NCBI RefSeq assembly: GCF_030010215.1
Contig: NZ_JASCRR010000006.1
Span: 124,001 to 188,000 of the forward strand
Direction: 5' to 3'
Length of the DNA: 64,000 nucleotides
Source of the DNA: Tianweitania sp. UT-5YL-CI-8
GTDB lineage: Bacteria; Pseudomonadota; Alphaproteobacteria; Rhizobiales; Rhizobiaceae
Each line of letters starts with the position of its first letter. Position 1 is the first letter of the stretch. The position numbers were made by a program, and so were the translations under genes. Positions 43,260 through 52,499 of the stretch are shown here, in pieces. The notes beneath the pieces are model-generated. The model was not told the DNA's origin and searched no databases. It saw only the letters and a program-made list of their open reading frames with translations.

Positions 43260-43816
43260 GGTCTGTCGAGCCTTGCGAGTGCCGAATGCGCGCGCCTGAA
43301 AAAACCATGGCGGCGGCGCGCGCTCTGCGAAGCGACATGTCGCTATCGGAAATCCTGCTCTGGGAGCAATTGCGACAGCTGCGCCTTGATGGACTACGGT
43401 TCCGCCGTCAGCATCCAATCGGGCCATATGTCCTCGACTTCTACTGTCCCAAGGCGCGTCTTGCCGTGGAGGTCGATGGTGCTCACCACCATGTTCCCGC
43501 GGGTCTGGTAAGGGATAGACTGCGCGACTCCTGGCTGAAAAGGAAGGGATTGCACGTTCTTCGCATTCCCGCTTCGGACATTCTGAACAAGGCCCAGCTT
43601 GAAGGGGTGCAGATGCAGATAGCTGCGGCAGCGGTAGAGCACATCGAGACGCCCCCTCCGGCCCTTCAGGCCACCTCCCCCGCTTCGCAGGGGAGGATTG
43701 ATGGAAGCGCCAGCGCCAATCCTCCTCCGTTTACGGGGGAGGTGGCCCGAAGGGCCGGAGGGGGGCTCGCAATCCCAAACCCGCGACACGGGAGATTGAC
43801 ATGGACACCGGCCTGA
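43256..43816 (+). CDS. DUF559 endonuclease-like protein with repeat-derived C-terminus
   Basis: A 186-residue protein. Residues about 20-130 are a DUF559 domain of the Vsr/PD-(D/E)xK endonuclease superfamily: LSEILLWEQLRQLRLDGLRFRRQHPIGPYVLDFYCPKARLAVEVDG, with the active-site pattern D-FYC-x5-L-AVEVDG. From about residue 132 onward the protein is encoded by palindromic element B (PPPALQATSPASQGRI ... GEVARRAGGG), so its native C-terminus has been replaced. The TTG start overlaps the previous stop; ATG 43286 is an alternative. The end overlaps the AAA gene by 16 bp. Substrate unknown. Confidence 0.75.
   Translation: MRSVEPCECRMRAPEKTMAAARALRSDMSLSEILLWEQLRQLRLDGLRFRRQHPIGPYVLDFYCPKARLAVEVDGAHHHVPAGLVRDRLRDSWLKRKGLHVLRIPASDILNKAQLEGVQMQIAAAAVEHIETPPPALQATSPASQGRIDGSASANPPPFTGEVARRAGGGLAIPNPRHGRLTWTPA
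43651..43766. repeat. palindromic element B, copy 2, inside the DUF559 reading frame
   Basis: A 116-bp imperfect palindrome: GCCCCCTCCGGCCCTTC at the left mirrors the right arm, one mismatch apart. The right arm shares GGTGGCCCGAAGGGCCGGA with copy 1 (38701-38822). It is read in frame as the C-terminus of the DUF559 protein and ends 34 bp before the AAA gene start. Confidence 0.8.
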
Positions 43817-45711
43817 CCGCCATTGCCGAAGCCGACATCGAAAAGCACCGCGCGACTGCGCAGAGCTTCATAACGCGCATCGTCGTGCTGGAGGATTCGT
43901 CCGGCCAATCGGGCACAGCCCTTGCCGGCACCAATCGCCGCTTTGTCTCCACCGTCTCGACCGGTTCGGTGCGCCGCACGCGCGAGATCGAGCTGGCGAA
44001 AACGGTGGGCTCGATCCGCCCCGACGACCAGCTCCTGTCGATCCCGCAACACACGCTCCTCTACCGCGCCCGGCGCGGCATCGCGATAGCGCTCGCCGTC
44101 TCCGACGTCTTCGCGCGCGGCACAGACCTCGAAGCCCTGCAGGCGAAAAACGCCCGCAGCCCGCTCGACGGCGAGGAAGCCACCCGCTTCAAGAAGCTCC
44201 TGTCGGCCTCGGCCTATGTCGCAGCCTTCACCTTCGCCGCCTATCTGCTGCAGATGATCGAGACCGACGGCGAGGCGCCCAACGACATCGCCGAACCGGC
44301 CTTCCAGTTCGACACCCCGCAGGATGGCGTCAAATCGGTGCTTGCCGGGCTCGACACAGCGCTTTCCGGGACCAGGGACGATGCCGATCTCTCAACCCGC
44401 GCCCGCGCCTATGCGCGCGTCGCCGTGGATGGGCTGCTGACGCGGAAAGGCCGTTTCGACGGTCTCGGCGCCTTCGAGGATGCACATATCCGCATCGACG
44501 CGGACGATTTCACCATCGACGGTTTCGACGTGGCGCCCGGCAAGAAGTCCAAGCCGCTGGTGATGACCTTCAAGAAGCCTGAGGAGGTCGTCGGCAACCA
44601 CATCGCCAAGTACCAATCGGTCAAGCTGGCCAAGATGATCATGGCCTATGATTTCGACCGCGAACTCAACCCCTTCGTCGAGCTCGGCGGCTTCCTGTTC
44701 ACCTTCATCGGCGATGGCTCCCCCGGAACCGGCAAGACCACGCTGATCCAGATGATCGCGGGCCTGATGCACGGCTACTGCCAGGTTGCCGGGTACCCGT
44801 TCGTCTATGAGAATTTCGGCGTCGACCAGATCTCCTCCTACCAGGGCAAATCCGGCCAGAACTGCCGCCAGTTCATCACCAATGTCTTGAACCCGCGCGC
44901 CATCGGCTTTGGCACCATCGACGACATCGACCAGGTCGCCGCCAAGCGCTCCGACGACCGCGCTTCCGCCGGCCAGCAGGAAATCACCGGCGTGTTGATG
45001 GATGCTTTTGCCGGCGCCTCAACCGTGGTGCGCGGCAATTCCACCTTTGGCATGTTCTCCAACTATCCCGAAAATGTCGACGACGCGCTGCGCCAGCGCG
45101 CCGGCGCCCGCTGGCTGGTCGACGGCCCGCAGACGCGCGAGGACTATATCGACATCTTCGTGCTGCTGGCCGGCAAGAACCACACGATTCCGCTCGGCGA
45201 GCACGACCTCTACGCCGCGCAGGAGATCAAGCGCGCTATCTCCGAGGCCTATGAGGGCCACGCGAAACCGCAGGAAGACGGCTTGATGAAGGTCTACGAT
45301 CGTTTCCTCAAGGAAAACGGCGAGCCTAAGACCCTGGCCGACATCGGCGAGTATCTGCACCTGATCAAGGAAGCCGAGCCGCGCTTTACCGGTCGCGCCG
45401 TCAAGAACGTCACCGACGCCATCAAGATGCGCGCCATGGATATCGAACTGCCCGACGATTGGTTCGAGAAGCCCGAGACCTTCATGCACAAGCCCTATGA
45501 CGACAAGAAAGCCATGATCGAGGAGCTGCGCGGGCCATTCTCGCTCGACATCGTCATGCAGGAAATCAACCGCTACGCCGATTCCGAATTCCGCTACGCC
45601 GACAAATCCGACGACGCGGCCGTGCAGAAACTCCTCCGCGACGCCCGCCTGCGCGAACGCGCCGGCCGCGAAATGGAGTCGTTGAAACAGAAGGGTTTGT
45701 GGGATGCATGA
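43801..45711 (+). CDS. AAA-family ATPase of unknown function
   Basis: A 636-residue protein. The N-terminal 300 residues are unrecognised, with a hydrophobic helix near 133-152 (LLSASAYVAAFTFAAYLLQMI). An AAA domain follows: Walker A GSPGTGKTT at about 306-314, Walker B IGFGTIDDID at about 369-378, and an arginine-rich sensor region (ALRQRAGARWLVDGP). GGGAG precedes the ATG, right after palindromic element B. It lies between unknown proteins and a DUF2333-type membrane protein in a set that looks like one complex. A role in envelope or membrane remodelling is a guess. Confidence 0.85.
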   Translation: MDTGLTAIAEADIEKHRATAQSFITRIVVLEDSSGQSGTALAGTNRRFVSTVSTGSVRRTREIELAKTVGSIRPDDQLLSIPQHTLLYRARRGIAIALAVSDVFARGTDLEALQAKNARSPLDGEEATRFKKLLSASAYVAAFTFAAYLLQMIETDGEAPNDIAEPAFQFDTPQDGVKSVLAGLDTALSGTRDDADLSTRARAYARVAVDGLLTRKGRFDGLGAFEDAHIRIDADDFTIDGFDVAPGKKSKPLVMTFKKPEEVVGNHIAKYQSVKLAKMIMAYDFDRELNPFVELGGFLFTFIGDGSPGTGKTTLIQMIAGLMHGYCQVAGYPFVYENFGVDQISSYQGKSGQNCRQFITNVLNPRAIGFGTIDDIDQVAAKRSDDRASAGQQEITGVLMDAFAGASTVVRGNSTFGMFSNYPENVDDALRQRAGARWLVDGPQTREDYIDIFVLLAGKNHTIPLGEHDLYAAQEIKRAISEAYEGHAKPQEDGLMKVYDRFLKENGEPKTLADIGEYLHLIKEAEPRFTGRAVKNVTDAIKMRAMDIELPDDWFEKPETFMHKPYDDKKAMIEELRGPFSLDIVMQEINRYADSEFRYADKSDDAAVQKLLRDARLRERAGREMESLKQKGLWDA

Positions 45712-45779
45712 GGGTAGAGGATTGAATGTCGACGGCATAAGGCATAGATTCTGGCTAGAGTGGCTAGAAAGGTGGCGCC

Positions 45780-46028
45780 ATGCGTGAAGTAGGAACGCTC
45801 GAAGCGCGCAATTCCCTCAGTGCATTGCTTGAGCTTGTCGAAAAAGGCGAGGAGATCACCATCACGCGACACGGAACGCCGGTGGCGCGGCTTGTACCGG
45901 CCCATGCGCCTGATGTGGAAAAGGCGCGCGGGGCAGCGCAGGCGTTGCGCGAACTGCGTAAGCAGGTGAAACCCGATCCGGAAGGCCTCTCGATCCGCGA
46001 TTACATCGATATGGGCAGGCGCTATTGA
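45780..46028 (+). CDS. Phd/YefM-family antitoxin
   Basis: An 82-residue protein. The N-terminus MREVGTLEARNSLSALLELVEKGEEITITRHGTPVARLVP is typical of Phd/YefM antitoxins (DNA-binding and dimerisation), and the C-terminal part (LRKQVKPDPEGLSIRDYIDMGRRY) should bind the toxin. The stop overlaps the PIN toxin start as TTGA. It probably represses the operon and neutralises the toxin. The pair lies between the AAA gene and the next cluster member. Confidence 0.88.
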   Translation: MREVGTLEARNSLSALLELVEKGEEITITRHGTPVARLVPAHAPDVEKARGAAQALRELRKQVKPDPEGLSIRDYIDMGRRY

Positions 46029-46444
46029 GTGTTGTTCTCGACTGCTCGGTCGCCTTGAATTGGGTACTGCCGGATGAGGGCAGCCTTCTTGCCGACACGG
46101 TGTTGGATTGCGTGTCCATACAGGGAGCAGTCGTGCCGCTTCTTTTCCGCTTGGAGGTCGGCAACGCTCTGCTTCTCGCCGTAAGACGAAATCGTATCAC
46201 GGTGAAACTTCGCGACCAGATATTTCAGAAAATCGGCGACTTGCCTTTGCAGCAGGACACGGCTGGCACTGAATATGTATGGACGACATGCCTCGACCTT
46301 GCTGCGAACCATGGTTTGTCGCTCTATGATGCTACCTATCTGGAACTGGCACAGCGCCGGAGATTGCCGCTGGCAACGCTGGACGCTCGCTTGGCGCAGG
46401 CAGCCGAAAGAGCCGGAATTGCTTCGCTGGGAGCAGCGTCATGA
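46025..46444 (+). CDS. PIN-domain toxin, VapC type
   Basis: A 139-residue PIN-domain protein starting at TTG 46025. The conserved acidic residues are D in VVLDCSVALNWVLPDE, E in RLEVGNALL, and D in LSLYDATYLELA followed by ATLDARL, the four-acid pattern of VapC ribonucleases. It should cleave RNA, often tRNA, when free of the antitoxin. It is coupled to the Phd-type antitoxin and is likely a self-contained insertion in the surrounding cluster. Confidence 0.9.
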   Translation: MSVVLDCSVALNWVLPDEGSLLADTVLDCVSIQGAVVPLLFRLEVGNALLLAVRRNRITVKLRDQIFQKIGDLPLQQDTAGTEYVWTTCLDLAANHGLSLYDATYLELAQRRRLPLATLDARLAQAAERAGIASLGAAS

Positions 46445-46459
46445 TGGAGCGCGACTGAG

Positions 46460-47746
46460 ATGAACCTTCTCCGCGATTCCGAGCTCATCTACGGCCGGCT
46501 GCTGACGATCGACGAGCCGCATCTGATCGAGCGCTACAACAAGGCGTTGAAGGCGTTCGGGCTGGCGCCCACCGACCTGCAGGCTTTCGAGATCGACCGC
46601 TCCGGTTTCTCGCCGCAGATTGCCGAGGAGCTCGACGATCCGCTCTATCTCGATCCCGGCGCAATCAACCGCCGATTCATCATCCTGACCCCGGCGCAGG
46701 GCGACCTGCCGGTGGTTCACACCGCCTTCTCAAATACCTCGCAACTGCTCTACGAATTCATGAGCCGGAATCAGCGAGCCATCAACGCGCTGACGATCAA
46801 GGACGTGATCTATGGCGAGATCGAGGATTCGGTTTCGCGCGTCGAGGATATCGAGGACCTGCTGTCGATCAACCAGGTCGAGTTCCGCGTGCTTTCGGCC
46901 GAAGACGTGTTGGGCAAGGCCGCAGAACTCGGCAAGCTGGTCGATAAGCTGAAGCTGGAGCCCCATGCCTGGCGCGACGACGCCATGCTCGAACGCATGG
47001 TGGAACTGGCGAAAGTCTGCGGCGACATCCGCGAGAACGCGCTGGTGCCGGACCAGGTCATCTTCCGTCACAACGCGTATTGGACCAGCCATTTCGGCGG
47101 GCTATACGTCTTCGTCGATCCCGACATGACAACCGTCATCAGCGATCCCTCCGCGCCCGGCTTCCGCCGCTCCAGGCCCTGGCAGGTCAGCTATCTGTCG
47201 ATTTTCGACGCTGAAAAGGTCTTCGCCTTCCTCGCATCCACCGGCCGGATCGAGCTGCCGCGCGCGTCGTGGATCGAGCAGTCCGGCTATCTCGAGCATC
47301 GCGCCGAGATGGCGGTGCGCGACCTTATCCGCAAGCAGGAACCGAACCGCGACCTCGGCACCGTCGATAAGGTCTGGATGCAGACCTGGATTCACGGCCA
47401 TGCCGCCGAGATCAACCGCGACGGCACCTTCCCCTTCCTCAACGGCGCAAAGCGCGAGATCGCCCAGCTCGGCCAGCTCAAGCTCGAAGAGGTCAAGCCC
47501 GAAAACCGCTTCCTCGTCGTCCGAGCCAAGCCCGACCATTCCGACGCCTGGCTGACCAACCGGCTGATCTCGGATTTCGTGCCGGCGGATTTCGTCTCCC
47601 GCTACGTCTTCAACAAGGATGGTTTCTATAAGGACTACGAACAGCTGACGCCGCCATGGCGGTCGCATGTTGTGGAGACGCTGAAAAGCACATATCTGAA
47701 GGACAAGCTGGCGTTCCGCGCGCGGCTCTACGGTTTGGTCGACTGA
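46460..47746 (+). CDS. conserved unknown protein of the AAA cluster (428 residues)
   Basis: A soluble 428-residue protein. Visible features are NLLRDSELIYGRLLTIDEPHLIERYNKAL, a long helical middle (VSRVEDIEDLLSINQVEFRVLSAEDVLGKAAELGKLVDKL), and a C-terminal helical region (WRSHVVETLKSTYLKDKLAFRARLYGLVD). From memory it may match a rhizobial domain of unknown function (DUF6638-like); I am not certain. GGAG lies before the ATG. It is followed 9 bp later by the DUF2333-type membrane gene. Function unknown. Confidence 0.78.
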   Translation: MNLLRDSELIYGRLLTIDEPHLIERYNKALKAFGLAPTDLQAFEIDRSGFSPQIAEELDDPLYLDPGAINRRFIILTPAQGDLPVVHTAFSNTSQLLYEFMSRNQRAINALTIKDVIYGEIEDSVSRVEDIEDLLSINQVEFRVLSAEDVLGKAAELGKLVDKLKLEPHAWRDDAMLERMVELAKVCGDIRENALVPDQVIFRHNAYWTSHFGGLYVFVDPDMTTVISDPSAPGFRRSRPWQVSYLSIFDAEKVFAFLASTGRIELPRASWIEQSGYLEHRAEMAVRDLIRKQEPNRDLGTVDKVWMQTWIHGHAAEINRDGTFPFLNGAKREIAQLGQLKLEEVKPENRFLVVRAKPDHSDAWLTNRLISDFVPADFVSRYVFNKDGFYKDYEQLTPPWRSHVVETLKSTYLKDKLAFRARLYGLVD

Positions 47747-47755
47747 GGGGACTTT

Positions 47756-48919
47756 TTGATGCTTGATCCGATCGTGAGCTTCTTCACCCGCGTGTTCCAA
47801 TGGATCGGGCGTGGCATCGGCCTTCTCATCGGCGTTCTGCTGTGGCCGTTCCTGTGGCTGGGCCGCTGGTACATGAGCAGTGGCTGGATTCTCAAAGCCG
47901 TTGCCGGCGTCGTTATTGTCGGCATCGTCGCTTCTTACGCCTATTTCTTCTACGTTACGCAGTTCTGGACGAATTTCGATCCCGACTATCCGAACCAGAT
48001 CGAGGCGACCTCGACCACTGCCCAGGCTACCGATGCGGTGGCGGGCGATCAGCTTCCAGCAACCGCCGCCGCCCCGGCGACCGGCGCCACACCGGCAACC
48101 CCGGCTGCGCAGACCTGCAAGCGCTCGGAAATCGCGGCGACCGCCGCCGATCTGGTCGACTTCAACGTCAACCAGAATGCCTGGATTTCCTCCATGCTGG
48201 TGTCCAAGCTGGGCTTCTTCGGAATTCCCTGGCGCAACACGCCCTATTTCGACAACAAGGCCGCCTTCCAGCTCGGCATCAACCAGGTTCTGCGCCGCAC
48301 CACCACCGAACTGGTGGACACTTTGGGCCGCGCGCGCGGCACCTCACGCATCGACCAGAACCTGCAGGATGCGCGCACGGCGCTCGCCTGGGACGAGGAC
48401 GCCTGGTATATCGGCCTGCGCGGTCCGACGCGCCCGACGCCCAGCGTCTATCGCGAGGCGATCCAGAAGCTGCGCACCTTCAACGCCAGCCTGGAAAAGT
48501 GCGACGCCACCTTCGACGCGCGCTCCGACAACCTTCTATCGTTCCTCGACCGTATCGCGGGCGACATCGGCTCGACCTCCGACATCCTGCGCAGCCAGTT
48601 GGAGGCGTCCGATGCCGGCTGGTTCGACCCGCGCGCCGACGACCGTTTCTGGTTCGCCTATGGCCAGCTCTACGCCTATTATGGCATTCTGAGCGCGACC
48701 AGCATCGACTTCTCGGCTGTCATCCGCGAGCGCAACATCACCACGCTGTGGGACACCATGCAGGTTCAGGTGCGCGATGCGCTGAACATGCAGCCGCTGA
48801 TCATCTCCAACGGCAATGAGTCGAGCTCCTTCTTCCCGTCGCATCTGGCGACGATGGGCTTCAACCTGCTCCGCGCCCGCTCGCAGATCGTCGAGATCCG
48901 GAGTGTGCTGGATAGATAG
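47756..48919 (+). CDS. DUF2333-type inner-membrane protein
   Basis: A 387-residue protein. Two N-terminal hydrophobic stretches (IGLLIGVLLWPFLWL; VAGVVIVGIVASYAYFFYV) anchor it, then a low-complexity Ala/Thr/Pro linker (about 85-120) leads to a large helical periplasmic domain of DUF2333 type (RSEIAATAADLVDFNVNQNAWISSMLVSK; RFWFAYGQLYAYYGILSA). GAGGGG precedes the ATG. It ends the coiled-coil/unknown/AAA/unknown cluster and would place that system at the inner membrane. Function unknown. Confidence 0.82.
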   Translation: MMLDPIVSFFTRVFQWIGRGIGLLIGVLLWPFLWLGRWYMSSGWILKAVAGVVIVGIVASYAYFFYVTQFWTNFDPDYPNQIEATSTTAQATDAVAGDQLPATAAAPATGATPATPAAQTCKRSEIAATAADLVDFNVNQNAWISSMLVSKLGFFGIPWRNTPYFDNKAAFQLGINQVLRRTTTELVDTLGRARGTSRIDQNLQDARTALAWDEDAWYIGLRGPTRPTPSVYREAIQKLRTFNASLEKCDATFDARSDNLLSFLDRIAGDIGSTSDILRSQLEASDAGWFDPRADDRFWFAYGQLYAYYGILSATSIDFSAVIRERNITTLWDTMQVQVRDALNMQPLIISNGNESSSFFPSHLATMGFNLLRARSQIVEIRSVLDR

Positions 48920-49069
48920 TACGGCCGCACGGAAGCTCAGTTCTCCGAAGGCTGCCAGGTTCATATCTGGCGCAATCCATGAAGGTTGCGTCATCGGTTG
49001 AACGCAGGCACTTTCCCCTTGGGATCTATGGGTCTGGTGCGACGGCAGATCGCGAAGCAGAGGGAAGAC

Positions 49070-50749
49070 ATGACCGAGGTGAAATCCGACATCGAGATCG
49101 CGCGCTCGGCCAAGAAGAAGCCGATCCAGGAGATCGGCGAGAAGCTCGGCATTCCAGCCGAACACCTGCTGCCTTACGGCCATGACAAGGCGAAAATCTC
49201 CGCCGAATTCATCGCCGAAAGCCGCTCCCGCCCCGACGGCAAGCTGATCCTCGTCACCGCGGTCAACCCGACGCCTGCCGGCGAAGGCAAGACCACAACC
49301 ACCGTCGGCCTAGGCGACGGGCTCAACCGCATCGGCAAGAAGGCGGCGATCTGCATTCGCGAGGCCTCGCTAGGTCCCTGCTTCGGCGTCAAGGGCGGGG
49401 CTGCCGGCGGCGGCTATGCCCAGGTGGTGCCGATGGAGGACATCAACCTCCACTTCACCGGCGATTTTCACGCCATCACCGCCGCCCACAATTTGCTCTC
49501 CGCGTTGATCGACAACCACATTTATTGGGGCAACGAGCTGGAGATCGACACACGCCGCATCGTCTGGCGTCGGGTGATGGACATGAACGACCGAGCCCTG
49601 CGCGAAATCGTCTGCTCGCTGGGCGGCCCGGCCAACGGCTTTCCGCGCGAGGCAGGCTTCGACATCACCGTCGCTTCCGAGGTCATGGCCATATTGTGCC
49701 TGTCGAAAGACCTGAAGGACCTGGAAATGCGCCTGGGCGATATCGTCGTGGCCTATCGCCGTGACAAAAGCCCGGTCTTCGCGCGCGACCTCAAGGCCGA
49801 CGGCGCCATGGCGGTGCTGCTCAAGGACGCCATGCAGCCTAATCTGGTGCAGACGCTGGAAAACAATCCCGCCTTCGTCCATGGCGGTCCCTTCGCCAAC
49901 ATCGCGCATGGCTGCAACTCCGTGGTCGCCACAACGACCGCGCTCAAGCTCGCCGACTATGTGGTGACGGAGGCCGGCTTCGGCGCCGATCTGGGTGCGG
50001 AGAAATTCTTCGATATCAAGTGCCGCAAGGCGGGGCTCAAGCCGGCAGCAGCCGTCATCGTCGCCACCGTACGCGCCATGAAGATGAATGGCGGCGTCAA
50101 GAAGGAGGATTTGGGCGCCGAGGACATCGACGCGGTCCGGCGCGGCTGCGCCAATCTCGGCCGCCACATCGAAAACGTGAAGCAGTTCGGCGTGCCTGCC
50201 GTGGTGGCCATCAACCATTTCCATTCCGACACATCGGCCGAAATCGAAGCGATGAAGGCGTTCGTCGCCACTCTGGGCGAAGAGGCCATAGTCTGCCGAC
50301 ATTGGGCGGAAGGCTCGACCGGCATCGAGGAACTGGCGCACAAGGTGGTCGAACTTGCCGAATCCGCCATTTCCCAGTTCGCTCCGATCTATCCCGACGC
50401 CATGCCGCTGTTCGAGAAGGTCGACACCATCGTCAAGCGCATCTATCGCGGCAGCGAGGCGACCGCCGACAAGGCGATCCGCGACCAGCTTCATGCCTGG
50501 GAGCAAGCCGGCTACGGCCACCTGCCTGTCTGCATCGCCAAGACGCAGTATTCCTTCTCGACCGATCCCACGCTGCGCGGCGCCCCTACCGGCCATGTCG
50601 TACCGATCCGCGAAGTCCGCCTGTCGGCCGGCGCCGGATTCGTCGTCGCCATCTGCGGCGAGATCATGACCATGCCCGGCCTGCCCCGCTCGCCCTCGTC
50701 GGAACGCATCTTTCTCAACGATCAGGGCTATATCGAGGGGCTGTTTTGA
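49070..50749 (+). CDS. fhs: formate-tetrahydrofolate ligase
   Basis: A 559-residue protein of standard length with the ATP-binding motif [19 protein letters not shown] (about 65-83), the family segment [31 protein letters not shown], and the C-terminal [19 protein letters not shown]. It makes 10-formyl-tetrahydrofolate from formate and ATP for purine synthesis and C1 metabolism. The ATG at 49070 has AGAGGGA upstream; a longer frame from 48986 is unlikely. It stands alone after the AAA cluster. Confidence 0.96.
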   Translation: MTEVKSDIEIARSAKKKPIQEIGEKLGIPAEHLLPYGHDKAKISAEFIAESRSRPDGKLILVTAVNPTPAGEGKTTTTVGLGDGLNRIGKKAAICIREASLGPCFGVKGGAAGGGYAQVVPMEDINLHFTGDFHAITAAHNLLSALIDNHIYWGNELEIDTRRIVWRRVMDMNDRALREIVCSLGGPANGFPREAGFDITVASEVMAILCLSKDLKDLEMRLGDIVVAYRRDKSPVFARDLKADGAMAVLLKDAMQPNLVQTLENNPAFVHGGPFANIAHGCNSVVATTTALKLADYVVTEAGFGADLGAEKFFDIKCRKAGLKPAAAVIVATVRAMKMNGGVKKEDLGAEDIDAVRRGCANLGRHIENVKQFGVPAVVAINHFHSDTSAEIEAMKAFVATLGEEAIVCRHWAEGSTGIEELAHKVVELAESAISQFAPIYPDAMPLFEKVDTIVKRIYRGSEATADKAIRDQLHAWEQAGYGHLPVCIAKTQYSFSTDPTLRGAPTGHVVPIREVRLSAGAGFVVAICGEIMTMPGLPRSPSSERIFLNDQGYIEGLF

Positions 50750-50772
50750 GGGCGTTTAAACAACCGAAATTA

Positions 50773-52275
50773 TTAGCCTACGACAGGCTCGTTATGGGGC
50801 GGAGCCATCTGCCCTTTAGAAGGGTCCTTGGGCAATGCATTCTCGTCAGCAGAGCCCACCTGCCTAACAGTCTTGCGCGCCGCTTTGACCAAATTTTCCA
50901 AAAGGTCGAAAAAAACATCAATGCTGAAGCCTAAGATAAATGCAAAGGCAAACAGCCCAAGTCCTATGCTTTTGAACGCTTCATCTTTGCCGAGCAACCC
51001 CATGCCGAGCCATGCCATAATCATCCCGGCTAAGGCACCAAGCGAAATCCGGTAAACGGTGCGGCTCCAACCTTCATTGGGTTCCTGCGGGTTTAGAAAG
51101 GCTCGCAGGAAATATATAATCGCTCCGAGCGCCCCGTAAACGGCAGGCAAGATGATAAGGGAATACAGATTTAATGTATCTTGAACGTCTATGTTAAGTG
51201 CTTCGATATCTGGAAAAGCACCGGAATAGAAATTGAGGCGGAGCGCACAACTGCGCAAAATAGATTCTGCTGTATCAACGCCCAATGTTTGATCAAAGCT
51301 GTATACCAGTTGCCCAATGAAGGGGTCTTTTTTCGCAACTTCAGCCTTTGTGATCTGCCCAAGCGCATATTGCTCTAGAAGACTTACGCTCCCACAAAAG
51401 GCCTGACGCATTCCCGCGATGCGCGGATCGAAAAAACCGGCATACACGAAGTCATTTTGGCTGTGACCGTTTCCGCCATTTATGCACTGTCCGCTGGCAT
51501 CGACCCCGGAGGGACACGCTGTTTGGGATTTGCTGAGCGCGCCGAGGTTCATCCCTAGGCTAAGCAGATAACCTTCAACTGTTTGCTGACCGGTGATGGG
51601 ATATCGGGCTTGCCGTTGGAAGCTGTCAGCCATCAATTTGACTGTACCAACTCTCTGATCGAGATTAACCAACTCGTAAAGGAGTCTATGGGAGGCTTCA
51701 CGCGCGAGCAGGAAGCGTTCGTTGTCCCGCATCACTCTCGAACCAACTATTGCATTGTCTGATCCCGCGGTAGTTGCTTGTGCCGCGACGTCCGCGTTGC
51801 TAGACTTTGAATCCTGCAGTTCATCTCCCAATTGTTTCTGAGCATCGAGGAGCCTGCGTTCCAACTCCCCATACCGCATTTCTGCCTCGCTCTGCTCGAG
51901 CAGAGTAAGTGCTGCGGAAATCTCAACTCCCCGATTGTAGATGCGGGTTAGGTGGAGAGTGCAGATCATGAAGGCTATGGCGGCAAGGACCATGACAGCT
52001 GTCCACAATCGCCGCCACTTCGATGGAAAAACACGCCAGCCACTTCGAAGTGCGTAGAATTGTTTAAACGGCACTTGTTTGCGCGAGGCTTCATATATTT
52101 GAGCCAGGTGGGTGACGGCTGGAGCGCTCAGAAGGCGATCTTTGGCTGGCAACAGCTCAACTGCATCTATCGCTGATCGGAGTGCCGTATTCGTGCCACC
52201 ATTTGTGGCTGTCAAGAATTCTGCAACCATTTGCGCGTCACGAAGCAATAAGTTGACGTAAGGTGCATTGGACAT
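50773..52275 (-). CDS. large membrane protein of unknown function
   Basis: A 500-residue protein from ATG 52275 (GGAG upstream). An N-terminal cytoplasmic part (about 1-90) precedes a transmembrane helix near 90-110 (LWTAVMVLAAIAFMICTL), then a long coiled-coil/periplasmic region (EQSEAEMRYGELERRLLDAQKQLGDEL). At least three C-terminal helices follow (LYSLIILPAVYGALGAIIYFL; ISLGALAGMIMAWLGMGLL; SIGLGLFAFAFILGFSIDVFF). A longer start at 52473 would overlap the small secreted-protein gene in another frame. The DNA is less GC-rich than its neighbours. No family was recognised. Confidence 0.75.
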   Translation of the reverse strand: MSNAPYVNLLLRDAQMVAEFLTATNGGTNTALRSAIDAVELLPAKDRLLSAPAVTHLAQIYEASRKQVPFKQFYALRSGWRVFPSKWRRLWTAVMVLAAIAFMICTLHLTRIYNRGVEISAALTLLEQSEAEMRYGELERRLLDAQKQLGDELQDSKSSNADVAAQATTAGSDNAIVGSRVMRDNERFLLAREASHRLLYELVNLDQRVGTVKLMADSFQRQARYPITGQQTVEGYLLSLGMNLGALSKSQTACPSGVDASGQCINGGNGHSQNDFVYAGFFDPRIAGMRQAFCGSVSLLEQYALGQITKAEVAKKDPFIGQLVYSFDQTLGVDTAESILRSCALRLNFYSGAFPDIEALNIDVQDTLNLYSLIILPAVYGALGAIIYFLRAFLNPQEPNEGWSRTVYRISLGALAGMIMAWLGMGLLGKDEAFKSIGLGLFAFAFILGFSIDVFFDLLENLVKAARKTVRQVGSADENALPKDPSKGQMAPPHNEPVVG

Positions 52276-52292
52276 CTGGCTTGTCTCCGCCT

Positions 52293-52499
52293 TTAACCAA
52301 GAAAACCAGCGACGTAACCATATGGCCCGGGACACCCGCAGGGTGAGCCGGGATATCCCGGCCATTGCGCCCAGCACCAGAAGCTCGGCGTGAAACAGAT
52401 CGTACCAGGCGCATGCGGCGGTACCTGCGCCAGCGCTGGGCGCGTGAAGCTCAACCACGCTATTGCCATGCAAACGAGAACTGTCTTGACCGATCGCAT
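52293..52499 (-). CDS. small secreted Trp/Pro/Gly/Cys-rich protein
   Basis: A 68-residue protein. A clear signal peptide (MRSVKTVLVCMAIAWLSFTRPALA) is followed by a 44-residue mature part with four prolines and glycines in repeats, three Cys and two Trp (CFTPSFWCWAQWPGYPGSPCGCPGPYGYV). The stop lies 17 bp before the membrane-protein gene, so the two are probably co-transcribed. The cysteines and aromatic residues suggest a disulfide-stabilised or metal/lipid-interacting peptide. It is not a recognised family. Confidence 0.6.
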   Translation of the reverse strand: MRSVKTVLVCMAIAWLSFTRPALAQVPPHAPGTICFTPSFWCWAQWPGYPGSPCGCPGPYGYVAGFLG

